Shown here: piece after piece, positions 1-6,134 of the stretch
Layout of the letters: every line of letters starts with the position of its first letter
Numbering within the stretch: the first letter of the stretch is position 1
Assembly: GCA_934234035.1 (NCBI GenBank)
Contig: CAKQHH010000028.1
Span: 1-18,978 of the forward strand
DNA: 18,978 bases
DNA from: an uncultured Clostridia bacterium
GTDB lineage: Bacteria; Bacillota; Clostridia; Peptostreptococcales; Anaerovoracaceae
Direction of reading: 5' to 3'
Translations under genes and position numbers: made by a program
The notes under the pieces: generated by a model
Told to the model about the DNA's origin: nothing
The model's input: only the letters and a program-made list of their open reading frames with translations
Databases searched by the model: none

Positions 1-3
1 AAT

Positions 4-39
4 AGGAAGCCATATACCAGCGTATAGGCTTCCTTTCTT
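4..39 (+). terminator. Hairpin with T-rich tail, probable terminator
   Basis: GGAAGCC at 5-11 pairs with GGCTTCC at 27-33, and the inner TATAC/GTATA arms extend the stem with one bulged A. TTTCTT follows on the plus strand, so it most likely ends a plus-strand gene left of the window. It may also act on selD transcripts coming from the other side, but the bases that would follow on that strand lie outside the window. Confidence 0.55.
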
Positions 40-112
40 AAGACTAACCGTGTCTCAATGCTAACTTAATGACATTGGGCAGATGCCGCACCTTTTTTCG
101 TATAAAATCCAT

Positions 113-1195
113 TTATTTGTTGAGAATCTCGATGGCGTGGGAGGTGCGCTTCTTGAAGCGGCCGATGACGGCGTTCTGGCAGCCTTTTTCCCCCAACTGA
201 TACTGCAGCCTTTCCAGCTCGTTCTTCTTGCAGGTAATGAGGAGTCCGCCGGAGGTCTGCGGATCGTACAGGCAGTCCAGTCGCTCCTGAGGCACCCGAA
301 TGGTGTAATCCATCACGTCCTTTTCCAGATAGGACATGTTGTTGTGGGCACCTGCCGGGAGGATTCCGTCAGCGGCGAATTCCAAAGCTCTGTCAAAAAT
401 AGGCACGCGCTCGGCATAGAGTTCCAGTGTGACGTTTCCGGCTTTGGCCATCTCCGCGGCGTGACCGATCAGACCGAAACCGGTGATGTCCGTGCAGCCG
501 TCTACTTTTACCCCTTGCATTCCTTCATATCCGTACTTGTTCAGCTCCGCCATGGTGCGGTTCATTTCCGCATCCTCTTCCGGCGTGAGCAGATCCACCT
601 TTGCGGCGGAGGTGAGAATGCCGATGCCGATTTTCTTGGTAATCACCAGATAGTCTTCTTCCTCGGCGCTGTTGCTGAGAATGTCGTCCGGGTGGGCAAA
701 ACCGGTGACGCTGAGGCCGTACTTCGGTTCGTCGTCGTTGATACTGTGGCCGCCCACAATCATGGCACCGCATTCGTTGACCTTCTCGTTTCCTCCGGCG
801 AGGATGGCTTCTACCGCATCGATTGGAAGACAGTTCGGGAAGGTGAGCAGGTTCATGGCCAGCTTTGGAGTGCCTCCCATGGCGTAGATGTCGCTGAGGG
901 AGTTCGCCGCTGCAATCTGACCGAACATGTACGGATCGTCTACAATCGGCGGGAAGAAGTCGATGCTGTTAATCAGCGCAACGTCATCGGAAACCCGATA
1001 GACGCAGGCATCGTCGCTGCTGTCGAATCCCACCATTACGTTGGGATCTTTGATTTTCGGCAGCTTGGAAAGAATATCGCTTAGGACTCCCGGCCCTACT
1101 TTGGCGCCTCACCCGCCGGCGCTGGTCATTTCTGTCAGCCGTACCTTCCGGGGAATCCCCGGAATCGGGCAGGCCATTTTCTCATTATTACTCAT
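113..1195 (-). CDS. selD: Selenide, water dikinase (selenophosphate synthase), selenocysteine-containing
   Basis: SelD makes selenophosphate from selenide and ATP, the selenium donor for Sec-tRNA-Sec synthesis. The ATG at 1195 is preceded by AGGAGT at 1211-1206. The frame gives MTSAGG, then TGA (1111-1109), then GAKVGP, the active-site loop where this family has Cys or Sec, so the product is 360 residues with Sec at position 29. Downstream are the SelD signatures FDSSDDACVYR, DFFPPIVDDP and GGHSINDDEPKYG. A conventional gene caller would start at the ATG at 1036 and lose the active site. The gene lies 39 bp after the desulfurase-like gene and is probably cotranscribed with it. The family is certain; Sec decoding is inferred from the conserved motif, the candidate SECIS and the selA/selB/selC genes nearby. 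Confidence 0.96.
1082..1098 (-). promoter_or_regulatory. Candidate bacterial SECIS hairpin of selD
   Basis: Counting from the base after the UGA, TAGGGC at 11-16 can pair with GTCCTA at 22-27 (one G-U), leaving the 5-base loop CGGGA. The distance and size fit bacterial SECIS elements, which lie in the coding sequence just after UGA and bind the SelB C-terminal domain. The fold was made by eye. Confidence 0.55.
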
Positions 1196-1234
1196 AGACA
1201 ATTTAACTCCTATAGTTTTTTTCAATAGTTAAAA

Positions 1235-2389
1235 TTACTCGTTGGATTCCTGTGCGTACTTGCGGATGGCTTCAATCGCCGTATCGATTTCTTCCTCCGT
1301 GTTGAATGGTCCGATGGAGAATCGAACGGTTCCTTCCGGGAAGGTCCCCAGGGATTTGTGGGCCAGTGGGGCACAGTGCAGCCCCACCCGGGTCATGATG
1401 CCGTATTCCTGCTCTAGCTGAAAGGCAATCATGCCGTTATCGCCATTGAGAAAATCCACGGAAACCACCGCTACTCGGCCTTCCTCCGTCGGCATACCCG
1501 CAATGCGGATTCCCTCCACATCCCGGATTCCGTCCAGCATTCTTTTTACCAGCTTCTGCTCGTGTTCGTGCACCTCTTGCTGATGTTCCGCCAGCCAGCC
1601 GACGGATGCGTGAAGCCCGAAAATTCCCGGCAGGTTCATAGTTCCGCTTTCGAAACGGTCCGGCAGTTCTTCCGGCATCTCCGCCATATCGGAATGGCTT
1701 CCGGTTCCTCCGGAAATCACCGGGGTTAACTCGCCGGTAATCGCCGGGTTCAGGAGAAGGGCACCGATGCCCTGAGGTCCCAGCATGGACTTGTGTCCCG
1801 GCAGGCTGAGGCCGTCGATGTGACAGGCTTTCATGTCAATCGGTACGTTTCCCGCGGTCTGAGCGGCATCCACGAAGAAAAGAACGTTCTTCTCGTGGCA
1901 ACGCTGTCCCACCTCCTGAATCGGCATCAGCGTACCGCTGACGTTGGATGCGTGAACCATCACTACTGCTCGAACGGACTCATCAATCATGTCCAACGCT
2001 TCTTCCAGCTTCAATTCTCCCCGCTCATTGCACGGCATATAGCCTACTTTAATCAGGCCTTCCTGCTCCAGCTGATATACCGGGCGGTATACGGCATTGT
2101 GCTCCATTCCGGAAATCAGAATTTTATCGCCTTTTCGGGCAAGTCCCTTAATTAAGAAGTTCAGGGAATAGGTGTTGCCCGGCGTGAAAATCGTGTACCG
2201 GGAACCGTAACCGTTCATCATTTTGCTGATCATCTCTCGGGTTTCCAGCACAACGCCGGCAGCAGAGTAGGCCTTGGCGTATCCGCCGCGGTTGATATTG
2301 CTGCCAACATTCTTTATATAATCATATACTGCATCTCCCACAACATCCGGCTTCGGATAAGATGTGGCGCCATTATCCAGATAAATCAT
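1235..2389 (-). CDS. Class V aminotransferase, cysteine desulfurase family (possible selenium-delivery enzyme)
   Basis: A PLP enzyme of the NifS/SufS/CsdB fold, 384 residues from the ATG at 2389. That start is chosen because AGGAGG (2400-2395) lies 5 bp upstream and the product opens with MIYLDNGATSYPKP; the ATG at 2416 lacks a comparable site. Visible motifs: EHNAV (His97), VDAAQTAG (Asp174), LPGHKSMLGPQG with the probable PLP lysine Lys200, and GLHCAPLAHK with the probable catalytic Cys339. The overall pattern, including GTGSHSDMAEMPEELPDRFE, resembles the desulfurase subfamily often found beside selD in Bacillota. Position upstream of selD suggests it mobilises selenium from selenocysteine or sulfur from cysteine; which substrate it prefers cannot be seen here. 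Confidence 0.88.
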   Translation of the reverse strand: MIYLDNGATSYPKPDVVGDAVYDYIKNVGSNINRGGYAKAYSAAGVVLETREMISKMMNGYGSRYTIFTPGNTYSLNFLIKGLARKGDKILISGMEHNAVYRPVYQLEQEGLIKVGYMPCNERGELKLEEALDMIDESVRAVVMVHASNVSGTLMPIQEVGQRCHEKNVLFFVDAAQTAGNVPIDMKACHIDGLSLPGHKSMLGPQGIGALLLNPAITGELTPVISGGTGSHSDMAEMPEELPDRFESGTMNLPGIFGLHASVGWLAEHQQEVHEHEQKLVKRMLDGIRDVEGIRIAGMPTEEGRVAVVSVDFLNGDNGMIAFQLEQEYGIMTRVGLHCAPLAHKSLGTFPEGTVRFSIGPFNTEEEIDTAIEAIRKYAQESNE

Positions 2390-2421
2390 AGTGTCCTCCT
2401 TCGCATAACATACCAAAATAC

Positions 2422-2450
2422 ATACTATATTAATAGGAAATAAAAGTCAA
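2422..2450 (-). promoter_or_regulatory. Candidate promoter of the desulfurase-selD operon
   Basis: On the minus strand TTGACT (2450-2445) is followed after 17 bp by TAGTAT (2427-2422), with an overlapping TATAGT two bases earlier. It lies about 33 bp upstream of the desulfurase start codon, back to back with the selC promoter. Confidence 0.45.
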
Positions 2451-2514
2451 ACAGAGTACTCCCTCAAAGATAGCTTACTCGGAAAAAATTGATAGAACAA
2501 ATTTGTTTTTTCTA

Positions 2515-2543
2515 TTGCGTTATAGCCCTAACAATGATAAAAT
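2515..2543 (+). promoter_or_regulatory. Candidate selC promoter
   Basis: TTGCGT (2515-2520), 17-bp spacer, TAAAAT (2538-2543). Initiation about 7 bp after the -10 box would fall near 2550, a few bases before the mature 5' end of tRNA-Sec. Confidence 0.5.
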
Positions 2544-2558
2544 CTATAGCTGTGTCAT

Positions 2559-2655
2559 GGGAGTAGATAGGTGCTGGTGTGCCTTACGGTCTTCAAAACC
2601 GCTATGTGGCGTTAGGAGCGTCATGGGTGGGTTCGATTCCCACGTACTCCCGCCA
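2559..2655 (+). tRNA. selC: tRNA-Sec (anticodon TCA)
   Basis: A 97-nt tRNA-Sec with encoded CCA. GGGAGTA at the 5' end pairs with TACTCCC near the 3' end, followed by G-CCA. The D-stem is 6 bp (AGGTGC/GTGCCT, two wobbles) with a 4-base TGGT loop. The anticodon loop CTTCAAA (2591-2597) carries TCA at 2593-2595. The long variable arm folds as TGGCGTT-AGG-AGCGTCA, and the T-arm is GTGGG-TTCGATT-CCCAC. The long acceptor, 6-bp D-stem, long extra arm and UCA anticodon are diagnostic. Oddities: the eighth acceptor position is G opposite G (2566/2644), and the anticodon stem has only four clean pairs before an A-C mismatch. It is transcribed away from selD and is now about 5.7 kb from selA. Confidence 0.97.
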
Positions 2656-2663
2656 ATATTTTT

Positions 2664-2693
2664 GAGCAGCGATTTCGTTGCTCGTTTTTTTTT
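2664..2693 (+). terminator. Rho-independent terminator of selC
   Basis: GAGCAGCG (2664-2671) pairs with CGTTGCTC (2676-2683) around an ATTT loop, 8 bp with one G-U pair, followed by nine T (2685-2693). Confidence 0.9.
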
Positions 2694-2741
2694 AAGTAAA
2701 AATACAGTCATACAGATAAACAAAAGCCCCCTATGTTGATA

Positions 2742-2827
2742 TGTACCCTCTTTACTGGACACCCAGTAAGGAGGGTGTTTTTATGCGCTATAGTTATGAG
2801 TTCAAGAGAAATGTGAAGTTGAGGTGA
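2742..2827 (+). mobile_element. IS3-family left-end remnant with truncated orfA start
   Basis: TGTACCCTCTTTACTGGACA (2742-2761) resembles an IS3-family terminal repeat. The ATG at 2783 begins MRYSYEFKR, a typical start of IS3-type OrfA in Bacillota, but the frame runs only 14 codons (stop 2825-2827). Between them, 2745-2758 pairs with 2763-2776 (14 bp, one G-U, ACAC loop) before GTTTTT, so the end can also form a terminator-like hairpin. No orfB, right end or target duplication was seen. The match is from memory of the family. Confidence 0.5.
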
Positions 2828-2891
2828 AGTGTTATGCATTTGTGGCAGTTTCGCCCGGTTCTGCACAACATTTCACACCAACTTCACAATT
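2809..2891. repeat. Imperfect 25-nt inverted repeat with 33-nt spacer
   Basis: The left arm 2809-2833 and the reverse complement of 2867-2891 agree at 21 of 25 positions (shared core TGTGAAGTTG). The left arm begins where the OrfA-like sequence stops resembling OrfA, so it may mark a second insertion or recombination junction. Function unknown. Confidence 0.55.
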
Positions 2892-3114
2892 GGATTCGGC
2901 AGTACTCTAGTATGCCGGGAAGTAAGAAAGAAAAGACATTGTTTATACTGCATCAAAGAAAAAGAACAGCAATCCGGCTGCTCGAGTAGACCGAATCACT
3001 GCTCTAATAAGTTTAATCACTGCTCTGATTAACTTAATTGTAGCACTGAAGAACGGATAATGCAAGTGAGCCGCAAGGCTCACTCCTGCAAAATCTCATC
3101 ACTCAAACAGGAAC

Positions 3115-3210
3115 ATGAGAACATTAGCGATTGCACTGAGTATTGTATCTCTGATTCTGTCAAGCTATAGCTTGACAGAATCAGCGGAATGCAGAGGAAA
3201 GAGCGGATGA
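3115..3210 (+). CDS. Possible 31-residue hydrophobic peptide, uncertain
   Basis: The ATG at 3115 opens MRTLAIALSIVSLILSSYSL, a short positively started hydrophobic segment followed by a polar tail, ending at TGA 3208-3210. CAGGA just upstream is only a weak ribosome site. The 34-bp palindrome lies inside the frame, so the apparent coding could be a by-product of that repeat. Small hydrophobic peptides are common in phage accessory regions; no function is claimed. Confidence 0.25.
   Translation: MRTLAIALSIVSLILSSYSLTESAECRGKSG
3151..3184. repeat. Perfect 34-bp palindrome without a loop
   Basis: CTGATTCTGTCAAGCTA (3151-3167) is followed directly by its exact reverse complement (3168-3184). 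It could be a dimeric protein binding site, a recombination site or a cruciform-forming remnant. There is no T-run to make it a terminator. Confidence 0.9.
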
Positions 3211-3301
3211 AGAGGGAAGGTCACTGAGCAACTACATTGAACAGTTACTCATCAAAGACTGGAACGAACACAACGAGAACTAGAACCAAACATGAACCGG
3301 A

Positions 3302-3327
3302 AGCGTCGCCGAAAGGTGGCGCTTTTT
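3302..3327 (+). terminator. Rho-independent terminator
   Basis: AGCGTCGCC (3302-3310) pairs with GGTGGCGCT (3315-3323), 9 bp with two G-U pairs and a GAAA tetraloop, followed by a T-run. It closes a transcript whose gene is mostly lost and insulates the phage metallopeptidase gene downstream. Confidence 0.75.
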
Positions 3328-3360
3328 CGTACACGAATTTAAGAATGCAGAGGGGAAGAC

Positions 3361-3771
3361 ATGGGAAAGTATCACATCACACATGATTATGGCAGCTTGC
3401 TGGATGAGCTGCTGAAGGTGGAAGAAAGATTGGCATACATCAGCGAGAACGGAATCGCAGTCGGCATGGTGGCCAGCGAGGTGGCAAAGAAGAAATCCGG
3501 AGGAACATTCAGGGTACATGCGGACTGCCGGAAGGTCCCGACATACTGGAGAACATTCGTTCCCTATGATTTCCTGATTACAATCTACGAACCGAACTGT
3601 GCGGGAATGGACATAGACCAGCTGAGAATTCTGCTCATGCATGAGCTGCTTCACATCGGTGTGAGAGAAGACGACTCATTGAAGACATTTGTTCGGGACC
3701 ATGACCTGACAGACTTCCGCTGCATTGTTGATGAGTATGGCAGAGACTGGAGCAAGACAAGGACAGAGTAA
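3361..3771 (+). CDS. Putative phage metallopeptidase
   Basis: 136 residues, ATG at 3361 with GAGGGG upstream. HELLHIG at 94-100 is a zinc-protease HExxH motif, and His114 in VRDHDLTDF is the likely third ligand. Spacing and length fit the short 'putative phage metallopeptidase' family found in siphophage genomes of Clostridia close to HNH and terminase genes. The substrate is unknown; a role in phage development is inferred from context only. The stop overlaps the HNH start by one base (TAATG), so the two are translationally coupled. The frame and zinc motif are intact although the surrounding prophage is decayed. Confidence 0.75.
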   Translation: MGKYHITHDYGSLLDELLKVEERLAYISENGIAVGMVASEVAKKKSGGTFRVHADCRKVPTYWRTFVPYDFLITIYEPNCAGMDIDQLRILLMHELLHIGVREDDSLKTFVRDHDLTDFRCIVDEYGRDWSKTRTE

Positions 3772-4253
3772 TGGCAGGCAAGAGAAACCGTAACCGTCCC
3801 GACCAAAGCGGTGTGCATCGGGGAGCGTTCGAGCGGAATAAAAAGAAAATCTACGCCACGCAAACAGTATGCGGTATCTGCGGAAAGCCGGTGGACTTTA
3901 ATTTAAAGTACTCCCATCCTTTAAGCCCCTGCATTGACCATATCATCCCCATAGCCAAGGGTGGCCATCCGTCCGACCTGGATAACCTGCAGTTGGCACA
4001 CTGGACATGCAACCGGCAGAAGTCGGATAAGCTGGTAGCAAGAAGCGATGTGAAGGTGCAGGAAGTAATCAGCAACAGAGTTCTTCCGCAGTCGATGGAC
4101 TGGAGGAACTTCCGAAAGATTCAGGCAGAGGCAGAGCGGAATGAAAGTAAAGCTATATCAGAGCCAAAGCAAAGTGAAAACAAAGAGAAAGCAAAGCGAA
4201 AACAAAGAAAAAGCAAAGCTAAAACAGAGAGTTATGCTTTAAAGAAAAAATAA
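3771..4253 (+). CDS. Phage HNH endonuclease
   Basis: 160 residues. CGICGKP (Cys34, Cys37), CIDHIIPIAKGGHPSD (Asp56-His57), Asn72 in DLDNLQLAH and HWTCNRQKS (His77, Cys80) form a zinc-stabilised HNH fold. In many tailed phages a nuclease of this kind sits next to the cos site and assists terminase in cutting packaged DNA. Here the terminase genes that should follow are missing. The C-terminal 30 residues are lysine-rich low complexity, produced by a 22-bp tandem repeat whose length is not a multiple of three, so the original C-terminus has probably been altered. The catalytic core looks complete. Confidence 0.82.
   Translation: MAGKRNRNRPDQSGVHRGAFERNKKKIYATQTVCGICGKPVDFNLKYSHPLSPCIDHIIPIAKGGHPSDLDNLQLAHWTCNRQKSDKLVARSDVKVQEVISNRVLPQSMDWRNFRKIQAEAERNESKAISEPKQSENKEKAKRKQRKSKAKTESYALKKK
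4168..4225 (+). repeat. 22-bp tandem repeat in the HNH gene tail
   Basis: Two full units (4168-4189 and 4190-4211), differing at two positions, and a partial third (from 4212). Each has the pattern AGCAAAG-GAAAACAAAGA. Because 22 is not divisible by three, each copy is read in another frame, and copy changes would alter the protein tail. Confidence 0.8.
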
Positions 4254-4262
4254 TTTTATACC

Positions 4263-4295
4263 GGGGGGTGGGTAACCCCGGGGGCCCCCGGCCGG
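4263..4295. other. GC-rich palindromic tract, possible cos-site remnant
   Basis: A run of G (4263-4268), GGGTAACCC (4270-4278) and the perfect 14-bp palindrome CCGGGGGCCCCCGG (4278-4291) lie just after the HNH gene, where cos-type phages often carry their packaging site. Base composition is sharply different from both sides. The rest of the gap up to 4364 shows no gene. Confidence 0.35.
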
Positions 4296-4374
4296 AACTT
4301 CACGCCGTCACTACGAATATTTCTCGCTGAATCGGAAAAGCGCGGGAAGAGAAATAATTTTTTTGGAGGAAAAA

Positions 4375-5304
4375 ATGAGCGACTACATGGGTATGGAATA
4401 CCTTCGGAGAAAACTGAATCAGAAAAGGCAGCGGGTGAATCTCCGGTACAAATACTACGAGATGAAGAACTATGTTCGTGATTTCGGCATCAGTACGCCG
4501 CCGGAACTTCGGGGGTTCATCTCCAGTCTGGGATGGTGCACCAAGGCGGTGGATTCTCTGGCGGATCGGGTGGTGTTCAACGAGTTCCGGAACGATTTAT
4601 TGGGAATGAATTCGGTGTTTCAGATGAACAATCCGGATGTCCTGTTCCAGTCGGCGGAGCTGTCTGCAATGATTGCCGGATGCGCGTTCATCTACATTCA
4701 GCCTCCGCAGCGGAAAGGAGATAATCCGCCCATGCAGGTCATTGACGGTGCCAACGCAACGGGAATCATTGACACGGTCACCGGCCTTCTCAAGGAGGGC
4801 TATGCGGTGTTGGAGCGGGACCAGTACGGCGTGGTGAAGACCGAGGCTTATTTCCTCCCAAATGAGACACAAATATACTATAAGGATAAATCCTACATGG
4901 ATATTATCCGGCACGAGGTGGCCTATCCGCTGCTGGTGCCGGTGATTTATAGACCGGGAGCCAAAAGACCATTTGACCACTCCCGAATCAGCAGGGCGTG
5001 CATGTCACTGATGAGCTCTGCAATACGTACGATGAAGCGCTCGGAGATTTCTGCCGAGTTCTTTTCATATCCGCAGAAATGGGTAACAGGCCTTTCAGAG
5101 GATAACGAGATTGCGGATAAGTGGAGAGCCAGCATGGCTATGCTGATTGCAATCACCAAGGATGAGGACGGAGACAAGCCAACCTTCGGTCAGTTCATGC
5201 AGCAGTCCGTGACGCCGCACACGGATCACCTCAAGATGTTCGCATCCATTAGTCGGAGTATATGTGTATGGAGAAGAACCACAGGACGTGTATCGGCGAC
5301 ATGA
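4375..5304 (+). pseudogene. Phage portal protein, 3' truncated (SPP1 gp6-like)
   Basis: Portal proteins form the dodecameric DNA gate of the phage head. The ATG at 4375 has GGAGG at 4365-4369 with 5-bp spacing; the TTG at 4363 is rejected because it overlaps that site. The first 291 residues (through TDHLKMFAS) read as a portal protein of Clostridia siphophages, with LGWCTKAVDSLADRVVF and a regular alpha/beta pattern. Full portals of this group have about 450-500 residues. From about 5248 the frame enters unrelated sequence (residues 292-309), while another frame immediately becomes the end of a MuF protein. A deletion has therefore joined portal to MuF out of frame, and the product cannot form a portal. 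Confidence 0.8.
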
Positions 5305-5614
5305 CAACTGCACATGTGTTGTTCTTCACAAAAGTCAAAGAGGATATAGGGATGTACACAATAGAACCCAGGATAGAATCTACAAGACAAAACGCGAGGA
5401 AATACAGGGAAATATCCGCAGAAGAGAGGAGTTTGCAAATAAGAAGCATCATGATAAAATAGAAAAAGGGAGGAAAGAGGAGGATTATATAGCCGGAGAA
5501 AATGCGGCCATGAGAAGACTTCGGAAGGTATATGAGTCAGGAGAATTCAAAGATGAATTTCAAAAGGAACGTATTCGAAGAATTATATCTGGAAAATGGA
5601 GCAGAGTTATTTGA
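5249..5614 (+). pseudogene. MuF-type phage head morphogenesis protein, C-terminal fragment
   Basis: From 5249 this frame reads LVGVYVYGEEPQDVYRRHDN and then CTC, the conserved end of MuF-family minor head proteins (usually GxYxY...DVYRRHxxCxC). It is followed by a charged, probably helical linker with AAMRRLRKVYESGEF. Its own start is gone; the 5' part was removed by the deletion that truncated the portal gene. It ends at TGA 5612-5614. One extra A in the A-run at 5593-5596 would join it to the Ntox50-like domain that follows, which would restore a MuF-toxin fusion. Confidence 0.72.
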
Positions 5615-5829
5615 CAATTTCAGATGAAGAAGCACAGGCTTTGATATTGAAGTATGCTGGAACGGGAGTGTCAAGTGATAAAACAAATGGAGAAGTTACA
5701 AGCGAATTTGTTACGGTGGGAGAAGATATCGGCTTTTATTACGAAGGTGGAAAAGGGCATCCTACAAATAGAATTCAGATAACGTATTCCAACAAAGGCG
5801 TGCATATAATCCCAGTGAAGATAAGATGA
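5596..5829 (+). CDS. Ntox50-type polymorphic toxin domain (putative RNase), detached from MuF
   Basis: 77 residues starting at the ATG at 5596, inside the end of the MuF frame. TISDEEAQALILKYAGTG near the start, IGFYYEGG in the middle and ITYSNKGVHIIPVK at the end match my memory of polymorphic toxin type 50 domains, which occur at the C-termini of phage MuF proteins and are predicted to be RNases. The frame is one base off from MuF. This is best explained by loss of one A in 5593-5596; -1 slippage or internal initiation (only a weak GGAA upstream) could also make the domain. All parts expected of the domain seem present, so it may still be toxic if translated. The family call is by motif memory; activity is inference. 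Confidence 0.62.
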   Translation: MEQSYLTISDEEAQALILKYAGTGVSSDKTNGEVTSEFVTVGEDIGFYYEGGKGHPTNRIQITYSNKGVHIIPVKIR

Positions 5830-6134
5830 AACTAAACTTATGGGCTACTGTTGTACAAAACGAGATTACAGCATATTTAAAAGATGGTTCAGTGTGTACA
5901 GGTTCTGCGATTGTCTGCAATGATATAGACGAGACGGAGCGAGGCGAACGGCTTCTGTACATTGAGAACGATGATGGTTTATGGGCATACTATGAAAGTG
6001 AATTCGAAAGAATAGAATACATTGATTATTCAACTGGAGAACAAGTTGTGATGGTGGCAGAAGATTCAGGAGAAGAAAATAAGGAAACAAACAACACAAC
6101 AACAGACGACGCATCACCAAAACTGAAGATGTAA
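5826..6134 (+). CDS. Candidate immunity protein for the Ntox50 toxin
   Basis: 102 residues; no family recognised. The start overlaps the toxin stop (ATGA at 5826-5829), an arrangement typical of polymorphic toxin-immunity pairs. Residues 1-67 look like a compact beta-rich acidic domain (alternating hydrophobics, IVCNDIDETERGERLLYIEN), followed by a low-complexity tail rich in Glu, Asn and Thr. An acidic partner would suit a basic RNase. No signal peptide or membrane segment, so cytoplasmic. The immunity role rests on position, size and charge only. Confidence 0.45.
   Translation: MKLNLWATVVQNEITAYLKDGSVCTGSAIVCNDIDETERGERLLYIENDDGLWAYYESEFERIEYIDYSTGEQVVMVAEDSGEENKETNNTTTDDASPKLKM

Larger units (their letters stand above)
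2892..3300. other. Gene-poor stretch with short remnants and hairpins
   Basis: No convincing full gene. An open frame without a normal start, about 2934-3060, ends in a hydrophobic pattern TALISLITALINLIVALKNG and could be the tail of a small phage or membrane protein. GTGAGCC-GCAA-GGCTCAC (3066-3083) is a perfect 7-bp hairpin with a GCAA loop and no T-run. The 34-bp palindrome and a 31-codon frame are listed separately. Confidence 0.4.

Noticed and set aside
2455..2462. GTACTCCC upstream of selC equal to the selC acceptor end (2644-2651), as an attachment-site repeat
   Set aside because: Only 8 bases, on the wrong side of the tRNA gene, and part of a GAGTACTC palindrome; chance is enough.
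2544..2762. Minus-strand frame across the tRNA-Sec gene
   Set aside because: It reads through the tRNA and its terminator, a familiar false call over tRNA genes.
2913..2990. 25-codon frame beginning MPGSKKEKTLFILHQRK as the start of a WYL-type regulator
   Set aside because: The opening is suggestive, but it stops after 25 codons and nothing downstream in any frame continues the family.
4363..4374. TTG start of the portal gene
   Set aside because: The TTG overlaps the GGAGG site that serves the ATG at 4375.
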